NCBI RefSeq assembly: GCF_004363315.1
Contig: NZ_SNYL01000007.1
Coordinates: 87,054 to 151,053 of the forward strand
Origin: Tepidicella xavieri
GTDB taxonomy: Bacteria > Pseudomonadota > Gammaproteobacteria > Burkholderiales > Burkholderiaceae_C
Reading direction: 5' to 3'
DNA length: 64,000 nucleotides
Position 1 is the stretch's first letter; every line of letters starts with the position of its first letter. A program made the position numbers and the translations under genes. Below the pieces are notes generated by a model. The model saw nothing but the letters and a program-made list of their open reading frames with translations, did no database searches and was not told where the DNA came from. Shown in pieces: positions 10,542-19,414 of the stretch.

Positions 10542-10904
10542 ATGAACGACTACCGCACGTACGACGTGGTGGCCAAGACGCCGGAACAACTCGCCAGCCT
10601 GCGCCGCATTACCCTGGTGGTGTACATCCTGTACGCCTTGTCCTGGCTGATCGGTATCAGCGCCATCGTGGCCATCGTCATCAATTACGTCAAGCGTGAG
10701 GATGCGGCCGGCACCCTGTACGAGAGTCATTTCACCTGGCAGATCCGCACCTTCTGGTGGGCATTGCTGTGGTGTGTGGTGGGGGTGTTGTCCCTGGTCG
10801 TTCTGGTGGGCGCGGTGATTCTCTTTGCGACTGCCGTCTGGTCGATTTACCGCATTGTCAAGGGCTGGTTGTACTGGAACGACCACAAGCCCATGCCGGT
10901 CTGA
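10542..10904 (+). CDS. Small membrane protein, DUF4870-like
   Basis: A 120-aa protein with three hydrophobic spans (about residues 22-47, 68-95 and the amphipathic end near 96-110), ending in the soluble GWLYWNDHKPMPV. The arrangement and the YALSWLIG..YVKREDAAGTLYESHFTWQIRTFWW-type core (quoted in part) resemble the DUF4870 family, whose function is not known. It lies between hisE and the HIT protein in the same direction, as in many Comamonadaceae-type his clusters. No export or enzymatic motif is visible. Confidence 0.75.
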   Translation: MNDYRTYDVVAKTPEQLASLRRITLVVYILYALSWLIGISAIVAIVINYVKREDAAGTLYESHFTWQIRTFWWALLWCVVGVLSLVVLVGAVILFATAVWSIYRIVKGWLYWNDHKPMPV

Positions 10905-10927
10905 CCGGTGCCACTGTCCTGTTTGCC

Positions 10928-11287
10928 ATGAGCCAAGACCCAAACTGCATTTTTTGCAAAATCATTGCCGGTCAGATTCCGAGCCGCAAGGTGTATGAAG
11001 ATGACGAGATTCTGGCCTTTCACGACATCCACCCCTGGGCACCGGTGCATTTTCTGATGGTGCCTAAACTGCATATTCCCTCGATGGCGCAACTGACGCC
11101 GGCGCACGAGCAGCTGATGGGGCGAATCATGCTGTTGGCACCCCGGCTGGCGCTGGAGCAGGGTTGCCGCCCTTACCCGGAAGGGGGCTTTCGCATCGTG
11201 GCCAACACCGGTGCCGAGGGCGGCCAGGAGGTGCATCACCTGCATGTGCACGTCATGGGCGGGCCACGGCCCTGGGCCAAGGGCTGA
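10928..11287 (+). CDS. hinT: HIT family purine nucleoside phosphoramidase
   Basis: Histidine-triad hydrolase of the HinT branch, acting on adenosine 5'-phosphoramidates. The start is ATG 10928 (MSQDPNCIFCKIIAGQIPS); the open frame further upstream overlaps the preceding gene. The 119-aa protein has the zinc-type CIFC motif and the catalytic triad HLHVHVMGG. Its position between the his operon and tatABC is a conserved synteny in beta-proteobacteria. Its cellular role is not well established even in model organisms. Confidence 0.93.
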   Translation: MSQDPNCIFCKIIAGQIPSRKVYEDDEILAFHDIHPWAPVHFLMVPKLHIPSMAQLTPAHEQLMGRIMLLAPRLALEQGCRPYPEGGFRIVANTGAEGGQEVHHLHVHVMGGPRPWAKG

Positions 11288-11437
11288 TCCCCGGCTTCGG
11301 GTCTGCCCCAGGGGGCGGAATCCATCAGTCTTCACGCATATCTGGGACAATACCGTTGAAGACGCCCGGATGAACCTCTGGCGCGACTTAGAATCCTTTC
11401 ATCATGGGGTCCCAAGCCCCGACTCTGGAGTGTAGAC

Positions 11438-11683
11438 ATGGGTACGTTTTCCATTTGGCACTGGTTGGTGGTGCTGCTGATCGTGGTGCTGGTGTTTGGC
11501 ACCAAGAAGCTCAAGAACATCGGCTCCGATCTGGGCAGCGCGGTCAAGGGGTTCAAGGACGGCATGAAAGACGGCGGGACCCCCGAGTCCGCCTCCACCA
11601 CCACGACCACGGCACAGGTGGGGCAGGACAAGCCGGCAGCCGAGAAAACCACCATCGACGTCGAGGCCAAGACCAAAAGCTGA
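11438..11683 (+). CDS. tatA: Sec-independent translocase subunit TatA
   Basis: Pore-forming component of the twin-arginine translocase. The 81-aa protein has the short N-terminal membrane helix ([19 protein letters not shown]), the [10 protein letters not shown] hinge and an amphipathic helix ([15 protein letters not shown]) followed by a disordered polar tail rich in Thr, Glu and Lys. The start ATG follows a GGAG-containing leader. It is the first gene of tatABC. Confidence 0.96.
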   Translation: MGTFSIWHWLVVLLIVVLVFGTKKLKNIGSDLGSAVKGFKDGMKDGGTPESASTTTTTAQVGQDKPAAEKTTIDVEAKTKS

Positions 11684-11749
11684 GGGCGTTGCCCCATCGC
11701 TGCCGCCACCTTGCAGGGTGGCGTGGAACACTCGTTGTGAAGGCGCTGC

Positions 11750-12244
11750 ATGATTGACTTGGGCATTTCCAAGCTGGCCCTGATCGGGGTGGTGGCTCTG
11801 GTGGTGATCGGACCGGAGAAGCTGCCGCGGGTGGCTCGCACGGTCGGTACGCTGCTGGGCAAGGCGCAGCGCTATGTGGCCGAAGTCAAGGCCGAGGTCA
11901 ACCGCACGATGGAGCTCGAAGAGCTCAAGAAGATGAAGGAGTCGGTGGAAAGCGCTGCCCGCGATGTCGAGTCCTCCATCCACCAGACGGCCAACGATTT
12001 CGAGAAGGAATGGTCCGAGGTGACGGCGGGGCTGGAAAATGCTTCATCGACCACCTTCAACCCCTCTGACGCCTACTCCATCGGCTCGCCGGTGTACCCC
12101 GAGTACAAGCATCCGAAGAAAAACTTCCGCCTCAAGCAAAAGGCGGTGCCCCAGTGGTTCAAGGCCCGCACCGGCATTCGCACCCGGGCGTTGTCGGGTG
12201 CCGCTCGTGTGGCGCGCTTTCGGCCCAAGTCCCGTTCGTTCTGA
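11750..12244 (+). CDS. tatB: Sec-independent translocase subunit TatB
   Basis: Receptor component that works with TatC in recognising twin-arginine signals. The 164-aa protein begins [21 protein letters not shown], a single membrane helix, then [22 protein letters not shown], the TatB-type amphipathic helix, and a long charged coil. Length and the conserved Glu/Pro in the hinge separate it from TatA. It lies 66 bp after tatA and 20 bp before tatC. Confidence 0.95.
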   Translation: MIDLGISKLALIGVVALVVIGPEKLPRVARTVGTLLGKAQRYVAEVKAEVNRTMELEELKKMKESVESAARDVESSIHQTANDFEKEWSEVTAGLENASSTTFNPSDAYSIGSPVYPEYKHPKKNFRLKQKAVPQWFKARTGIRTRALSGAARVARFRPKSRSF

Positions 12245-12264
12245 TCGTTTCGCACACCCCACTC

Positions 12265-13050
12265 ATGCCCGACCCGAAAGACAAGACGGACGAACTCGCC
12301 GGCACCGAGCAGCCCTTCGTGCAGCACCTCATCGAACTGCGCGACCGCATCATCTACTCGATTGCGGGGGTCGTGGTCTGCATGGCGCTGCTGGCGATCT
12401 GGCCCGGACCCAGTGGCCTGATCGACTTCATCGCCGTGCCCATCCGCAATCACATGCCGCCCGACATGAAACTGATTGCGGTGGGGGTGTTCACGCCCTT
12501 TTTCGTGCCGCTGAAGGTGCTGATGATGGCCGGGCTGCTCATGGCGCTGCCTTGGGTCATGTACCAGCTATGGGCGTTCATCGCGCCGGGGCTGTACAGC
12601 CACGAGAAGCGTTTTGCCATTCCGCTGATCGTCATTGGCAGCATCCTGGCCTATCTGGGTATCGCCTTCGTGCAGTTTTTCGTGCTGGACAAGATGTTCG
12701 GCTTTATCCAGGGCTTCACCCCGGACAGCGTCAACGCCACGCCGGACATTGCCTCCTACGTCGAGGCCATCCTGTCGCTGTATCTGGCCTTTGGGTTGGC
12801 GTTCCAGGTGCCCATCGTGGTGATGTTGCTGGTGCGCTTTGGCATCGTCACGGTCGATAAGCTCAAGAGCTTCCGCGGTTACTTCATCGTGGTGGCGTTC
12901 ATCATCGCGGCCATCGTCACGCCGCCGGATGTGATCTCGCAAATCGCCTTGGCAGTGCCGATGTGCCTGCTCTATGAACTGGGCATCATCGGTTCGCGCT
13001 GGTTTGCCAAGGCCACGCAGGCCCCCGAAGAGGCCTCTGACCAGGGCTGA
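12265..13050 (+). CDS. tatC: Sec-independent translocase subunit TatC
   Basis: Polytopic receptor that binds the twin-arginine motif. The start ATG at 12265 gives a 261-aa protein with six predicted membrane spans. Family motifs include FVQHLIELRDRII near the N terminus and FGLAFQVPIVVMLLVRFGIVT with the conserved FGxxFexP pattern, then FRGYFIVVAFIIAAIVTPPD. It ends exactly where the convergent protease gene on the other strand ends. Confidence 0.97.
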   Translation: MPDPKDKTDELAGTEQPFVQHLIELRDRIIYSIAGVVVCMALLAIWPGPSGLIDFIAVPIRNHMPPDMKLIAVGVFTPFFVPLKVLMMAGLLMALPWVMYQLWAFIAPGLYSHEKRFAIPLIVIGSILAYLGIAFVQFFVLDKMFGFIQGFTPDSVNATPDIASYVEAILSLYLAFGLAFQVPIVVMLLVRFGIVTVDKLKSFRGYFIVVAFIIAAIVTPPDVISQIALAVPMCLLYELGIIGSRWFAKATQAPEEASDQG

Positions 13051-14196
13051 TCAGCGCGATCGGCCGTTGGGGTTGCGTCGCCCGGGGACGACACGCAGCG
13101 TCTGCCGTCCATCGCGGCGCTCCACTTCGATGTCGGCGGGCTGCCCCGGAGTGAGGGCTGCCACGGTGGCCAGCAGGCCGGCCACGTCGCGCACCGGCTG
13201 CCCGTTGATCTGGGTGATGACGTCCCCGGGGCGAATGCCGGCGGCCGCCGCAGGGCCGTTTTGCAACACCCCGGTGATGATCACGCCATGGGTGCGCCGG
13301 GTGCCGAAGTGTTGGGCGAGTTCGGCGTTGAGCTGACGCGGCTCTACCCCCAGCCAGCCGCGCGTCACCGAGCCGTCTCGCACGATGGCTTCCAGCACGT
13401 AGCGGGCCGTGGAGGTGGGGATGGCAAAGCCAATCCCCATCGAGCCGCCAGAGCGCGAATAGATGGCGGTGTTGATGCCCATCAGGTGGCCATTGACATC
13501 GACCAGGGCACCGCCCGAATTGCCCGGGTTGATGGCGGCATCCGTCTGGATGAAGTTTTCAAACGTGTTGATGCCCAACTGGTTGCGGCCCAGCGCGCTG
13601 ACGATGCCGCTGGTCACGGTCTGCCCCACGCCAAAAGGGTTGCCAATGGCCAGCACCACATCGCCCACTTCCAGCGCGTCGGAGTCGCCCAGCAGGATGA
13701 CAGGGAGTTCATCGAGATCGATCTTGAGGACGGCCAGATCGGTTTCGGGGTCGGTGCCGATGATGCGGGCCAGGGCCTGGCGCCCGTCGCTGAGCTGCAC
13801 CTCGATTTCGTCGGCTTCCTCGACCACGTGGTTGTTGGTCAGGATATAGCCCTGCGGGCTGACGATCACGCCCGAGCCGAGGCCGGTCTGCGGTTGGCGG
13901 TTGAACTGGTCGCCAAAGAAAAAGCGGAACCACGGGTCATCGGCATGGGGCGAGCGGCTGGGCATCTTGCTGGTGCTGATGCTGACGACCGCTGGCGAGG
14001 CCAGCTTGGCCGCCTGACTCAGGCTGGTGGTGCGTACCGCCTCGCTGCGGTCCAGGCCGCTGGCGTCGAACACCGGCACGATGCTGGCCAGGGTAGGGCG
14101 CCGGTGCAGCCACTGCGGCTTGAGCGTGGCCACGATGAACCAGACGGCCAGCAGCACGGTCACCGTCTGGGCGAACAAGAGCCAATAACGTTTCAT
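13051..14196 (-). CDS. Membrane-anchored DegS/DegQ-type serine protease
   Basis: Trypsin-like periplasmic protease of the HtrA family. The start chosen is the ATG at 14196 (MKRYWLLFAQTVTVLLAVWF), which gives an N-terminal membrane anchor without a clear signal-peptidase site; an upstream ATG at 14289 would add 31 unrelated residues. The 381-aa protein has the triad His in LTNNHVVEEADE, Asp in TDLAVLKIDL and Ser in NPGNSGGALVD, then one PDZ domain (residues ~285-370). One anchor plus one PDZ is the DegS/AlgW layout, so a role in envelope stress signalling is possible; DegQ-like quality control is the alternative. Confidence 0.9.
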   Translation of the reverse strand: MKRYWLLFAQTVTVLLAVWFIVATLKPQWLHRRPTLASIVPVFDASGLDRSEAVRTTSLSQAAKLASPAVVSISTSKMPSRSPHADDPWFRFFFGDQFNRQPQTGLGSGVIVSPQGYILTNNHVVEEADEIEVQLSDGRQALARIIGTDPETDLAVLKIDLDELPVILLGDSDALEVGDVVLAIGNPFGVGQTVTSGIVSALGRNQLGINTFENFIQTDAAINPGNSGGALVDVNGHLMGINTAIYSRSGGSMGIGFAIPTSTARYVLEAIVRDGSVTRGWLGVEPRQLNAELAQHFGTRRTHGVIITGVLQNGPAAAAGIRPGDVITQINGQPVRDVAGLLATVAALTPGQPADIEVERRDGRQTLRVVPGRRNPNGRSR

Positions 14197-14317
14197 TTCG
14201 ATCGATCCCTCATGCAACGCCGGCTTGATCTGCATCAACACATGGGCCGGTCTGCTCGTTTCACAATGGCCGTGTTCTGAGCTGTCCACACATCACGATT
14301 CCAAGAACGGAGAGGCC

Positions 14318-14470
14318 ATGAAAGCGATTGTCGATCTTTTTTCGACGGATTACGGGTTGTTCAGCATTGCCGTGATAGCGATCGTCATCGGGATGGCTGT
14401 CTGGTTCTACCGGTTCTTCGCGAAGAAAATCGAGGAGTCGGAGCGGCAGGCCAAGCGCATCGAGCCCTGA
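14318..14470 (+). CDS. DUF3149 small membrane protein
   Basis: A 50-aa protein with one membrane helix (FSIAVIAIVIGMAVWFYRFF) and a highly charged C-terminal tail (AKKIEESERQAKRIEP), matching the DUF3149 small-protein family found in beta-proteobacteria. The start ATG 14318 follows the ribosome-binding sequence GGAGAGG. It is divergent from the protease gene, and the region between them also holds the promoters for both. Function unknown. Confidence 0.82.
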   Translation: MKAIVDLFSTDYGLFSIAVIAIVIGMAVWFYRFFAKKIEESERQAKRIEP

Positions 14471-14528
14471 CGGCCTGTGGGCAGGATGCGACAATCGGCG
14501 CATTCTGGTCGATTCGAGAGTTTTGCCG

Positions 14529-15323
14529 ATGTCGTCTGCCCATGACTGGGCAGCAGACCCGCCGCCGGTGCATCGCGACGCCTTGCGCGCCCGGCTCGAC
14601 GAGTTGCTGCAGCCCGAGCGTTTCCGCGATTACGGCCCCAACGGCCTGCAGGTCGAGGGGCGTGCCGAGGTCCGCCGCCTGGTCACCGGCGTGACGGCCA
14701 GCCGCGCGCTGATCGAGCAGGCGATCGACGCCGGCGCCGATGCCATTCTGGTGCATCACGGCTTGTTCTGGCGCGGCCAATCCGGTTGCGTGACCGGTTG
14801 GATGAAGCAGCGCCTGGGCCTGCTGCTGAAGCACGACGTCAGTCTGCTGGCCTATCACCTGCCGCTCGATGCCCACGCCACGCTGGGCAACAACGCGCAA
14901 CTCGGCGAGGTGTTGGGCTTTGCCCCCGGGCCAGAGGGTTGGGCGCATTTCGGCGAGCAGGCGCTCGGATTCATCGGCGCCGCCGATTTTCTCGATGCCT
15001 GCGCCCTGGCGGCGCACGTGCAGGCCCGGCTCGGGCGGCCCGTGACGTGCATCGACGCGCCCGGGCGGCCGATCCGCCGAGTGGGCTGGTGCACTGGCGG
15101 GGCGCAGGGGTATTTCGAGGCCGCCATCGAGGCGGGTGTCGATGCGTTTATTACTGGGGAGCTCTCGGAGCCGCAGACCCACTACGCGCGCGAATGCGGG
15201 GTGGCGTTTCTGGCCTGTGGCCACCACGCCACCGAGCGCTACGGCGCGCCAGCCGTGGGGGCTTGGGTCGCGCAGCAACTGGGCATCGAGCACCGGTTCA
15301 TCGAAGTGGACAACCCGGCATGA
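14529..15323 (+). CDS. NIF3/YbgI-like dinuclear metal-centre protein
   Basis: Member of the NIF3 (DUF34) family, hexameric proteins with a dinuclear metal site. The 264-aa protein shows the metal-binding motif LVHHGLFWRG, LAYHLPLDAH and, near the C terminus, ACGHHATERYG, all typical ligands. The ATG at 14529 is preferred over the in-frame TTG six bases before. The family has been annotated as GTP cyclohydrolase I type 2, but that activity is not generally demonstrated. Its stop overlaps the pdxA start. Confidence 0.92.
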   Translation: MSSAHDWAADPPPVHRDALRARLDELLQPERFRDYGPNGLQVEGRAEVRRLVTGVTASRALIEQAIDAGADAILVHHGLFWRGQSGCVTGWMKQRLGLLLKHDVSLLAYHLPLDAHATLGNNAQLGEVLGFAPGPEGWAHFGEQALGFIGAADFLDACALAAHVQARLGRPVTCIDAPGRPIRRVGWCTGGAQGYFEAAIEAGVDAFITGELSEPQTHYARECGVAFLACGHHATERYGAPAVGAWVAQQLGIEHRFIEVDNPA

Positions 15324-16360
15324 ACGCTGCGCCGCGGCCAGTGGCCATCACCATGGGCGACCCGGCCGGGGTGGGGCCGGAGATCATTGCGAAATTGTTT
15401 CGGCGCCGGCCGCAGTGGGCCAGCCGCTGCGTGGTGGTGGGAGACGTGGAGGTGATGCGCCGGGCGGCCCACGTCACGGGAGGGCGCCTGCCGTTGGCCG
15501 TGATCGAGCGCTGGGCCGATGCCGCCCAGGTGCCGCCGGGCAGTTTGCCGGTGCTGCCGGTGGCTGGGCTGTCGGCCCCGGTGGCCTGGGGGCGGGTCAG
15601 CCCCATGGCGGGGGCGGCGGCCATCGCTGCCATCGAGTGCGCCGTGCAGGCGGCCTTGCAGGGTGATGTGGCTGCCGTGGTGACGGCCCCCGTGCACAAA
15701 GAGGCGCTGCATCAGGCCGGTCTGCCTTATCCCGGGCACACCGAGTTTTTGCAGGCGCTGGCCGCCCGGCACCAGGGGTGTCCGGTGGCGCAGATGCCGG
15801 TGCGCATGATGCTGTCGAACGACGAACTGCGCACCGTGCTGGTCAGCATCCACGTTTCGCTGCGGACGGCCATCGAAGCCGTCACTCTGGAGAATGTGCT
15901 GGAGACCATCCGCATCACGGACCGGCACCTGCGTCAGGTCATGGGCATGGCGGCGCCGCGCATCGCCGTGGCCGGGCTCAACCCCCATGCGGGCGAGGGC
16001 GGGCTGTTCGGTCGGGAGGAGGTGGACGTGATCGCCCCCGCCGTGGCGGCAGCCCGGGCCGAGGGGGTGGATGCCCACGGCCCCCTGCCACCGGATACGG
16101 TGTTCATGCAGGCGCGGCGAGGCGCTTACGACGTGGTGGTGGCCCAGTACCACGATCAGGGGCTCATTCCCGTCAAATACCTGGGTCTGGAGCACGGCGT
16201 CAACACCACGCTGGGCTTGCCCTTCCTGAGAACCAGCCCCGACCACGGCACGGCCTTCGACCTCGCCGGCACAGGCCGCGCCGATCCTTCCAGCCTGGAG
16301 GCTGCCGTGGCCGCGGCCTTGCGCGAGCCGCCGCTGCCGCGCCGCCCAAAGCCCGACTGA
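15320..16360 (+). CDS. pdxA: 4-hydroxythreonine-4-phosphate dehydrogenase
   Basis: NAD-dependent, metal-requiring enzyme of the DXP-dependent pyridoxal phosphate pathway. The ATG at 15320 overlaps the stop of the preceding gene. The 346-aa protein has the N-terminal ITMGDPAGVGPEIIAK, TAPVHKEALH, PGHTEFLQ, and the metal/substrate motifs AGLNPHAGEGGLFG and AQYHDQGLIPVKYL, all intact. Order NIF3-pdxA is common, though in many relatives pdxA is next to surA and ksgA instead. Confidence 0.95.
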   Translation: MNAAPRPVAITMGDPAGVGPEIIAKLFRRRPQWASRCVVVGDVEVMRRAAHVTGGRLPLAVIERWADAAQVPPGSLPVLPVAGLSAPVAWGRVSPMAGAAAIAAIECAVQAALQGDVAAVVTAPVHKEALHQAGLPYPGHTEFLQALAARHQGCPVAQMPVRMMLSNDELRTVLVSIHVSLRTAIEAVTLENVLETIRITDRHLRQVMGMAAPRIAVAGLNPHAGEGGLFGREEVDVIAPAVAAARAEGVDAHGPLPPDTVFMQARRGAYDVVVAQYHDQGLIPVKYLGLEHGVNTTLGLPFLRTSPDHGTAFDLAGTGRADPSSLEAAVAAALREPPLPRRPKPD

Positions 16361-16371
16361 GCCCCGAAACA

Positions 16372-16403
16372 TTCGGAAACAGCCTGTGGCTATCCTTTAC
16401 AAT
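16372..16403 (+). promoter_or_regulatory. Candidate promoter for petABC
   Basis: A TACAAT hexamer at 16398-16403 resembles a -10 element and lies 81 bp before the petA start in a 124-bp gap. Upstream, CGGAAA at 16374-16379 is a poor -35 at 18 bp spacing. Only the -10 is persuasive. Confidence 0.35.
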
Positions 16404-16484
16404 GCGGGTTGACCCGAGGAGCGGTGCGTCCGTCTGTACTCGCCGGGTCCCGCATCCGAGTAGCCAAGTCACAGAAAGATCCCC

Positions 16485-17081
16485 ATGAGCGAAGCAACCG
16501 TAGACAACGGCCGCCGCACCTGGCTCATCACCTCATGCGCCATGGGTGGCGTGGGGGCAGCCGCCGTCGCCGTACCATTCGTCAGTTCCTTCCAGCCTTC
16601 AGAGCGGGCCCGTGCCGCTGGCGCCTCCGTCGAGGTCGATATCTCGGGGCTGCAGCCCGGTGAAAAAATCGTGGTGGAGTGGCGCGGCAAGCCAGTGTGG
16701 ATCATGCGCCGCACCGAAGAGCAGTTGGCCACCCTCGAAAAGCTCGAAGACCAACTTGCCGATCCGAACTCGCAGCGCACGGCCTATCCGACCCCGCCGT
16801 ACGCGCGCAACCGCCATCGCTCGATCAAGCCCGAAATCTTCATTGCCATCGGCATCTGTTCGCACCTGGGTTGCTCGCCCATCGACAAGCTCCAGCCCGG
16901 CCCGCAGCCTTCGCTGCCCAATGATTGGCTGGGCGGCTTCCTCTGCCCCTGCCACGGCTCTACCTTCGACCTGGCCGGGCGTGTGTTCCGCAACAAGCCC
17001 GCGCCCGACAACCTCGAAATCCCGCCGCACCACTACCTGTCTGAAACCGTGGTGCTGATCGGTGAAGAAGCGAAAGCCTGA
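16485..17081 (+). CDS. petA: Ubiquinol-cytochrome c reductase iron-sulfur (Rieske) subunit
   Basis: Rieske 2Fe-2S protein of the cytochrome bc1 complex, moving electrons from quinol to cytochrome c1. The 198-aa protein starts with a twin-arginine signal-anchor (DNGRRTWLITSCAMGG, residues ~7-25), so it should be exported folded by Tat; tatABC lies 3.4 kb upstream in this window. Cluster-binding boxes are CSHLGCSP and CPCHGSTFDLAGRVF. It leads the petABC operon. Confidence 0.97.
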   Translation: MSEATVDNGRRTWLITSCAMGGVGAAAVAVPFVSSFQPSERARAAGASVEVDISGLQPGEKIVVEWRGKPVWIMRRTEEQLATLEKLEDQLADPNSQRTAYPTPPYARNRHRSIKPEIFIAIGICSHLGCSPIDKLQPGPQPSLPNDWLGGFLCPCHGSTFDLAGRVFRNKPAPDNLEIPPHHYLSETVVLIGEEAKA

Positions 17082-17101
17082 CCAGCGCGTAGAGGACCAT
17101 C

Positions 17102-18523
17102 ATGGCTGAATTCAAGGAAGTCTCTCCCAACGCCCCGGCGGGCGAAAAGCTGCTGAACTGGATCGACAACCGGTTCCCGTTGTCCAAGCTGTACAAGGAG
17201 CATCTCTCCGAGTACTACGCCCCCAAGAACTTCAACTTCTGGTATTTCTTCGGCTCGCTGGCGCTGCTGGTGCTGGTGATCCAGATCGTGACCGGCATCT
17301 TCCTGGTCATGCACTACAAGCCCGACGCTTCGCTCAACGACGCGGGCGTGCCGGTGGCTTTTGCCTCCATCGAGTACATCATGCGCGATGTGCCCTGGGG
17401 CTGGCTGATTCGCTACATGCACTCGACCGGCGCCTCCATGTTCTTCGTGGTGGTGTACCTGCACATGTACCGCGGGCTCATCTACGGTTCCTATCGCAAG
17501 CCGCGTGAGCTGGTCTGGATCTTCGGTTGCGCCATCTTCCTGGTGCTGATGGCCGAAGCCTTCATGGGCTACCTGCTGCCCTGGGGCCAAATGTCTTACT
17601 GGGGCGCTCAGGTGATCGTGAACCTGTTCTCGGCCGTTCCGGTGATCGGCCCCGACCTGGCCATTCTGATCCGTGGTGATTACGTGGTGGGCGACGCCAC
17701 GCTCAACCGCTTCTTCAGCTTTCACGTGATTGCCGTGCCCCTGGTGTTGCTGGGTCTGGTGGTGGCACACATCATCGCGCTGCACGAAGTGGGCTCCAAC
17801 AACCCCGACGGCATCGAGATCAAAGCCAACAAGGATGCCGATGGCAAGCCGGTGGATGGCATTCCCTTCCATCCCTACTACACCGTGCACGACATCCTGG
17901 GGGTGGCCGTGTTCCTGATGGTGTTCTCGGCCATCGTGTTCTTCGCGCCCACCTTCGGCGGCTTCTTCCTGGAGTACAACAACTTCATCCCGGCCGATCC
18001 GCTCAAGACGCCCGATCACATCGCGCCGGTTTGGTACTTCACGCCGTTCTACTCCATGCTGCGTGCGGTGACCACCGAGATGATGTACGTGCTCGTGGCT
18101 TGCGTGGTCTTGGGCGCGGTGCTCGGCGTGGTCAAGTCTTCACTGGGCACGGTGGGCAAGGCGTCCATCGTCATCGGTGCGGTGGTGGCCTCGGTGCTGA
18201 TGTTGTCGATCGACGCCAAGTTCTGGGGCGTGGTCGTCATGGGCGGTGCCGTCATCATCCTGTTCTTCCTGCCCTGGCTGGATCACTCGCCGGTCAAGTC
18301 CATCCGCTATCGCCCGACCTGGAACAAGTACCTCTACGCCCTGTTCGTCATCAACTTCCTGGTTCTGGGTTACCTGGGTGTGCTGCCCCCGTTCCCGGTG
18401 GGTGAGCGGGTGTCTCAGATCGGCACGCTGTTCTACTTCGGTTTCTTCCTGCTCATGCCTTGGTGGAGCCGTCTGGGTGAGTTCAAACCCGTGCCTTCGC
18501 GCGTGACCTACACCCCTCACTGA
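17102..18523 (+). CDS. petB: Cytochrome b subunit of bc1 complex
   Basis: Core membrane subunit carrying hemes bL and bH and both quinone sites. The 473-aa protein has the N-terminal LSEYYAPKNFNFWYFFGSLA, heme-ligand histidines in MHSTGASMFF and HMYRGLIYGSYRKPRE, and in the fourth helix FSFHVIAVPL and VVAHIIALHEVG. The Qo-site PEWY is represented by APVWYFTPFY, that is PVWY, the variant usual in beta-proteobacteria. Spacing to petA is 20 bp. Confidence 0.97.
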   Translation: MAEFKEVSPNAPAGEKLLNWIDNRFPLSKLYKEHLSEYYAPKNFNFWYFFGSLALLVLVIQIVTGIFLVMHYKPDASLNDAGVPVAFASIEYIMRDVPWGWLIRYMHSTGASMFFVVVYLHMYRGLIYGSYRKPRELVWIFGCAIFLVLMAEAFMGYLLPWGQMSYWGAQVIVNLFSAVPVIGPDLAILIRGDYVVGDATLNRFFSFHVIAVPLVLLGLVVAHIIALHEVGSNNPDGIEIKANKDADGKPVDGIPFHPYYTVHDILGVAVFLMVFSAIVFFAPTFGGFFLEYNNFIPADPLKTPDHIAPVWYFTPFYSMLRAVTTEMMYVLVACVVLGAVLGVVKSSLGTVGKASIVIGAVVASVLMLSIDAKFWGVVVMGGAVIILFFLPWLDHSPVKSIRYRPTWNKYLYALFVINFLVLGYLGVLPPFPVGERVSQIGTLFYFGFFLLMPWWSRLGEFKPVPSRVTYTPH

Positions 18524-18551
18524 ACACCACCCTTTGCAGGAGTCGACACAA

Positions 18552-19307
18552 ATGAAAAAATGGATCGTGGGTTGCCTGATTGCATTCGGGATGGCTTCCG
18601 GTGCCCTGGCCGCCAAGAGCGAATTCCCGTTGGACAAGGCGCCCAACCTGACCAATGACATGGCGGCGCTGCAAAACGGCGCCAAGCTGTTCGTCAACTA
18701 CTGTCTGAACTGCCATTCGGCGTCGTTCTTCCGCTACAACCGCCTGACCGAGCTCGGCCTGACCGAGCGTCAGATCCGAGACAACCTGATGTTCTTCTCG
18801 GATCGTGTGGGCGATCAGATGCGGGCCAACATCGACCCGGCACAGGCCAAGGAGTGGTTCGGCGCGCAGCCGCCCGATCTGACGCTGGTGGCCCGTTCGC
18901 GCTCCGGGTACACCTATCCCGGCCGGGATTACCTCTACACCCTGCTGCGCACCTACTACCGCGACGACACCAAGATCACTGGCTGGAACAACCTGGCGTT
19001 CGACTCGATCGGCATGCCCAACCCGCTGTGGGAACTGCAAGGTGAGCGCCGCCCGATCATCGAAACCGTCTCCACCGGCCATGGCGAGACCCGCATCCTG
19101 CGCGGCTGGGAGCAGGTCAAGCCCGGTACCATGTCGCCGGCCGAGTTTGATCGCGCCGTGGCCGATCTGGTGGCCTTCATGGACTGGATGAGCGAGCCCA
19201 ACCAGAACCAGCGCGTGCGCCTGGGGGTGTGGGTGATGATCTTCCTTGGCGTGTTCACCATCGTGGCCTGGCGCCTGAACGCGGCTTACTGGAAAGACGT
19301 CAAATAA
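18552..19307 (+). CDS. petC: Cytochrome c1 subunit of bc1 complex
   Basis: Heme c-containing subunit that hands electrons to a soluble cytochrome c. The ATG at 18552 gives a 251-aa precursor with signal peptide MKKWIVGCLIAFGMASGALAA. The single heme site is CLNCHS, and the axial methionine is probably within DSIGMPNPLWEL or nearby. A C-terminal membrane anchor (LGVWVMIFLGVFTIVAW) tethers it to the inner membrane. Third gene of petABC. Confidence 0.97.
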   Translation: MKKWIVGCLIAFGMASGALAAKSEFPLDKAPNLTNDMAALQNGAKLFVNYCLNCHSASFFRYNRLTELGLTERQIRDNLMFFSDRVGDQMRANIDPAQAKEWFGAQPPDLTLVARSRSGYTYPGRDYLYTLLRTYYRDDTKITGWNNLAFDSIGMPNPLWELQGERRPIIETVSTGHGETRILRGWEQVKPGTMSPAEFDRAVADLVAFMDWMSEPNQNQRVRLGVWVMIFLGVFTIVAWRLNAAYWKDVK

Positions 19308-19342
19308 GGGATCGTCCGCCTGCGCCGGCGGGCGGCTCGACA

Positions 19343-19399
19343 CAGTGGTCTGCCAGGCCCTGGCAAGGGCGTGAAGGCAAACCACTGTTTTTGTTTTGT
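19343..19399 (+). terminator. Rho-independent terminator after petABC
   Basis: A 12-bp stem with one mismatch (CAGTGGTCTGCC at 19343-19354 against GGCAAACCACTG at 19376-19387) encloses a smaller CCAG/CTGG hairpin and is followed by the T-rich run TTTTTGTTTTG. It ends just before the sspA ribosome-binding site, so it may act as a terminator or as an attenuator of read-through into sspAB. Confidence 0.65.
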
Positions 19400-19414
19400 T
19401 GAGGAGCAATTCCC

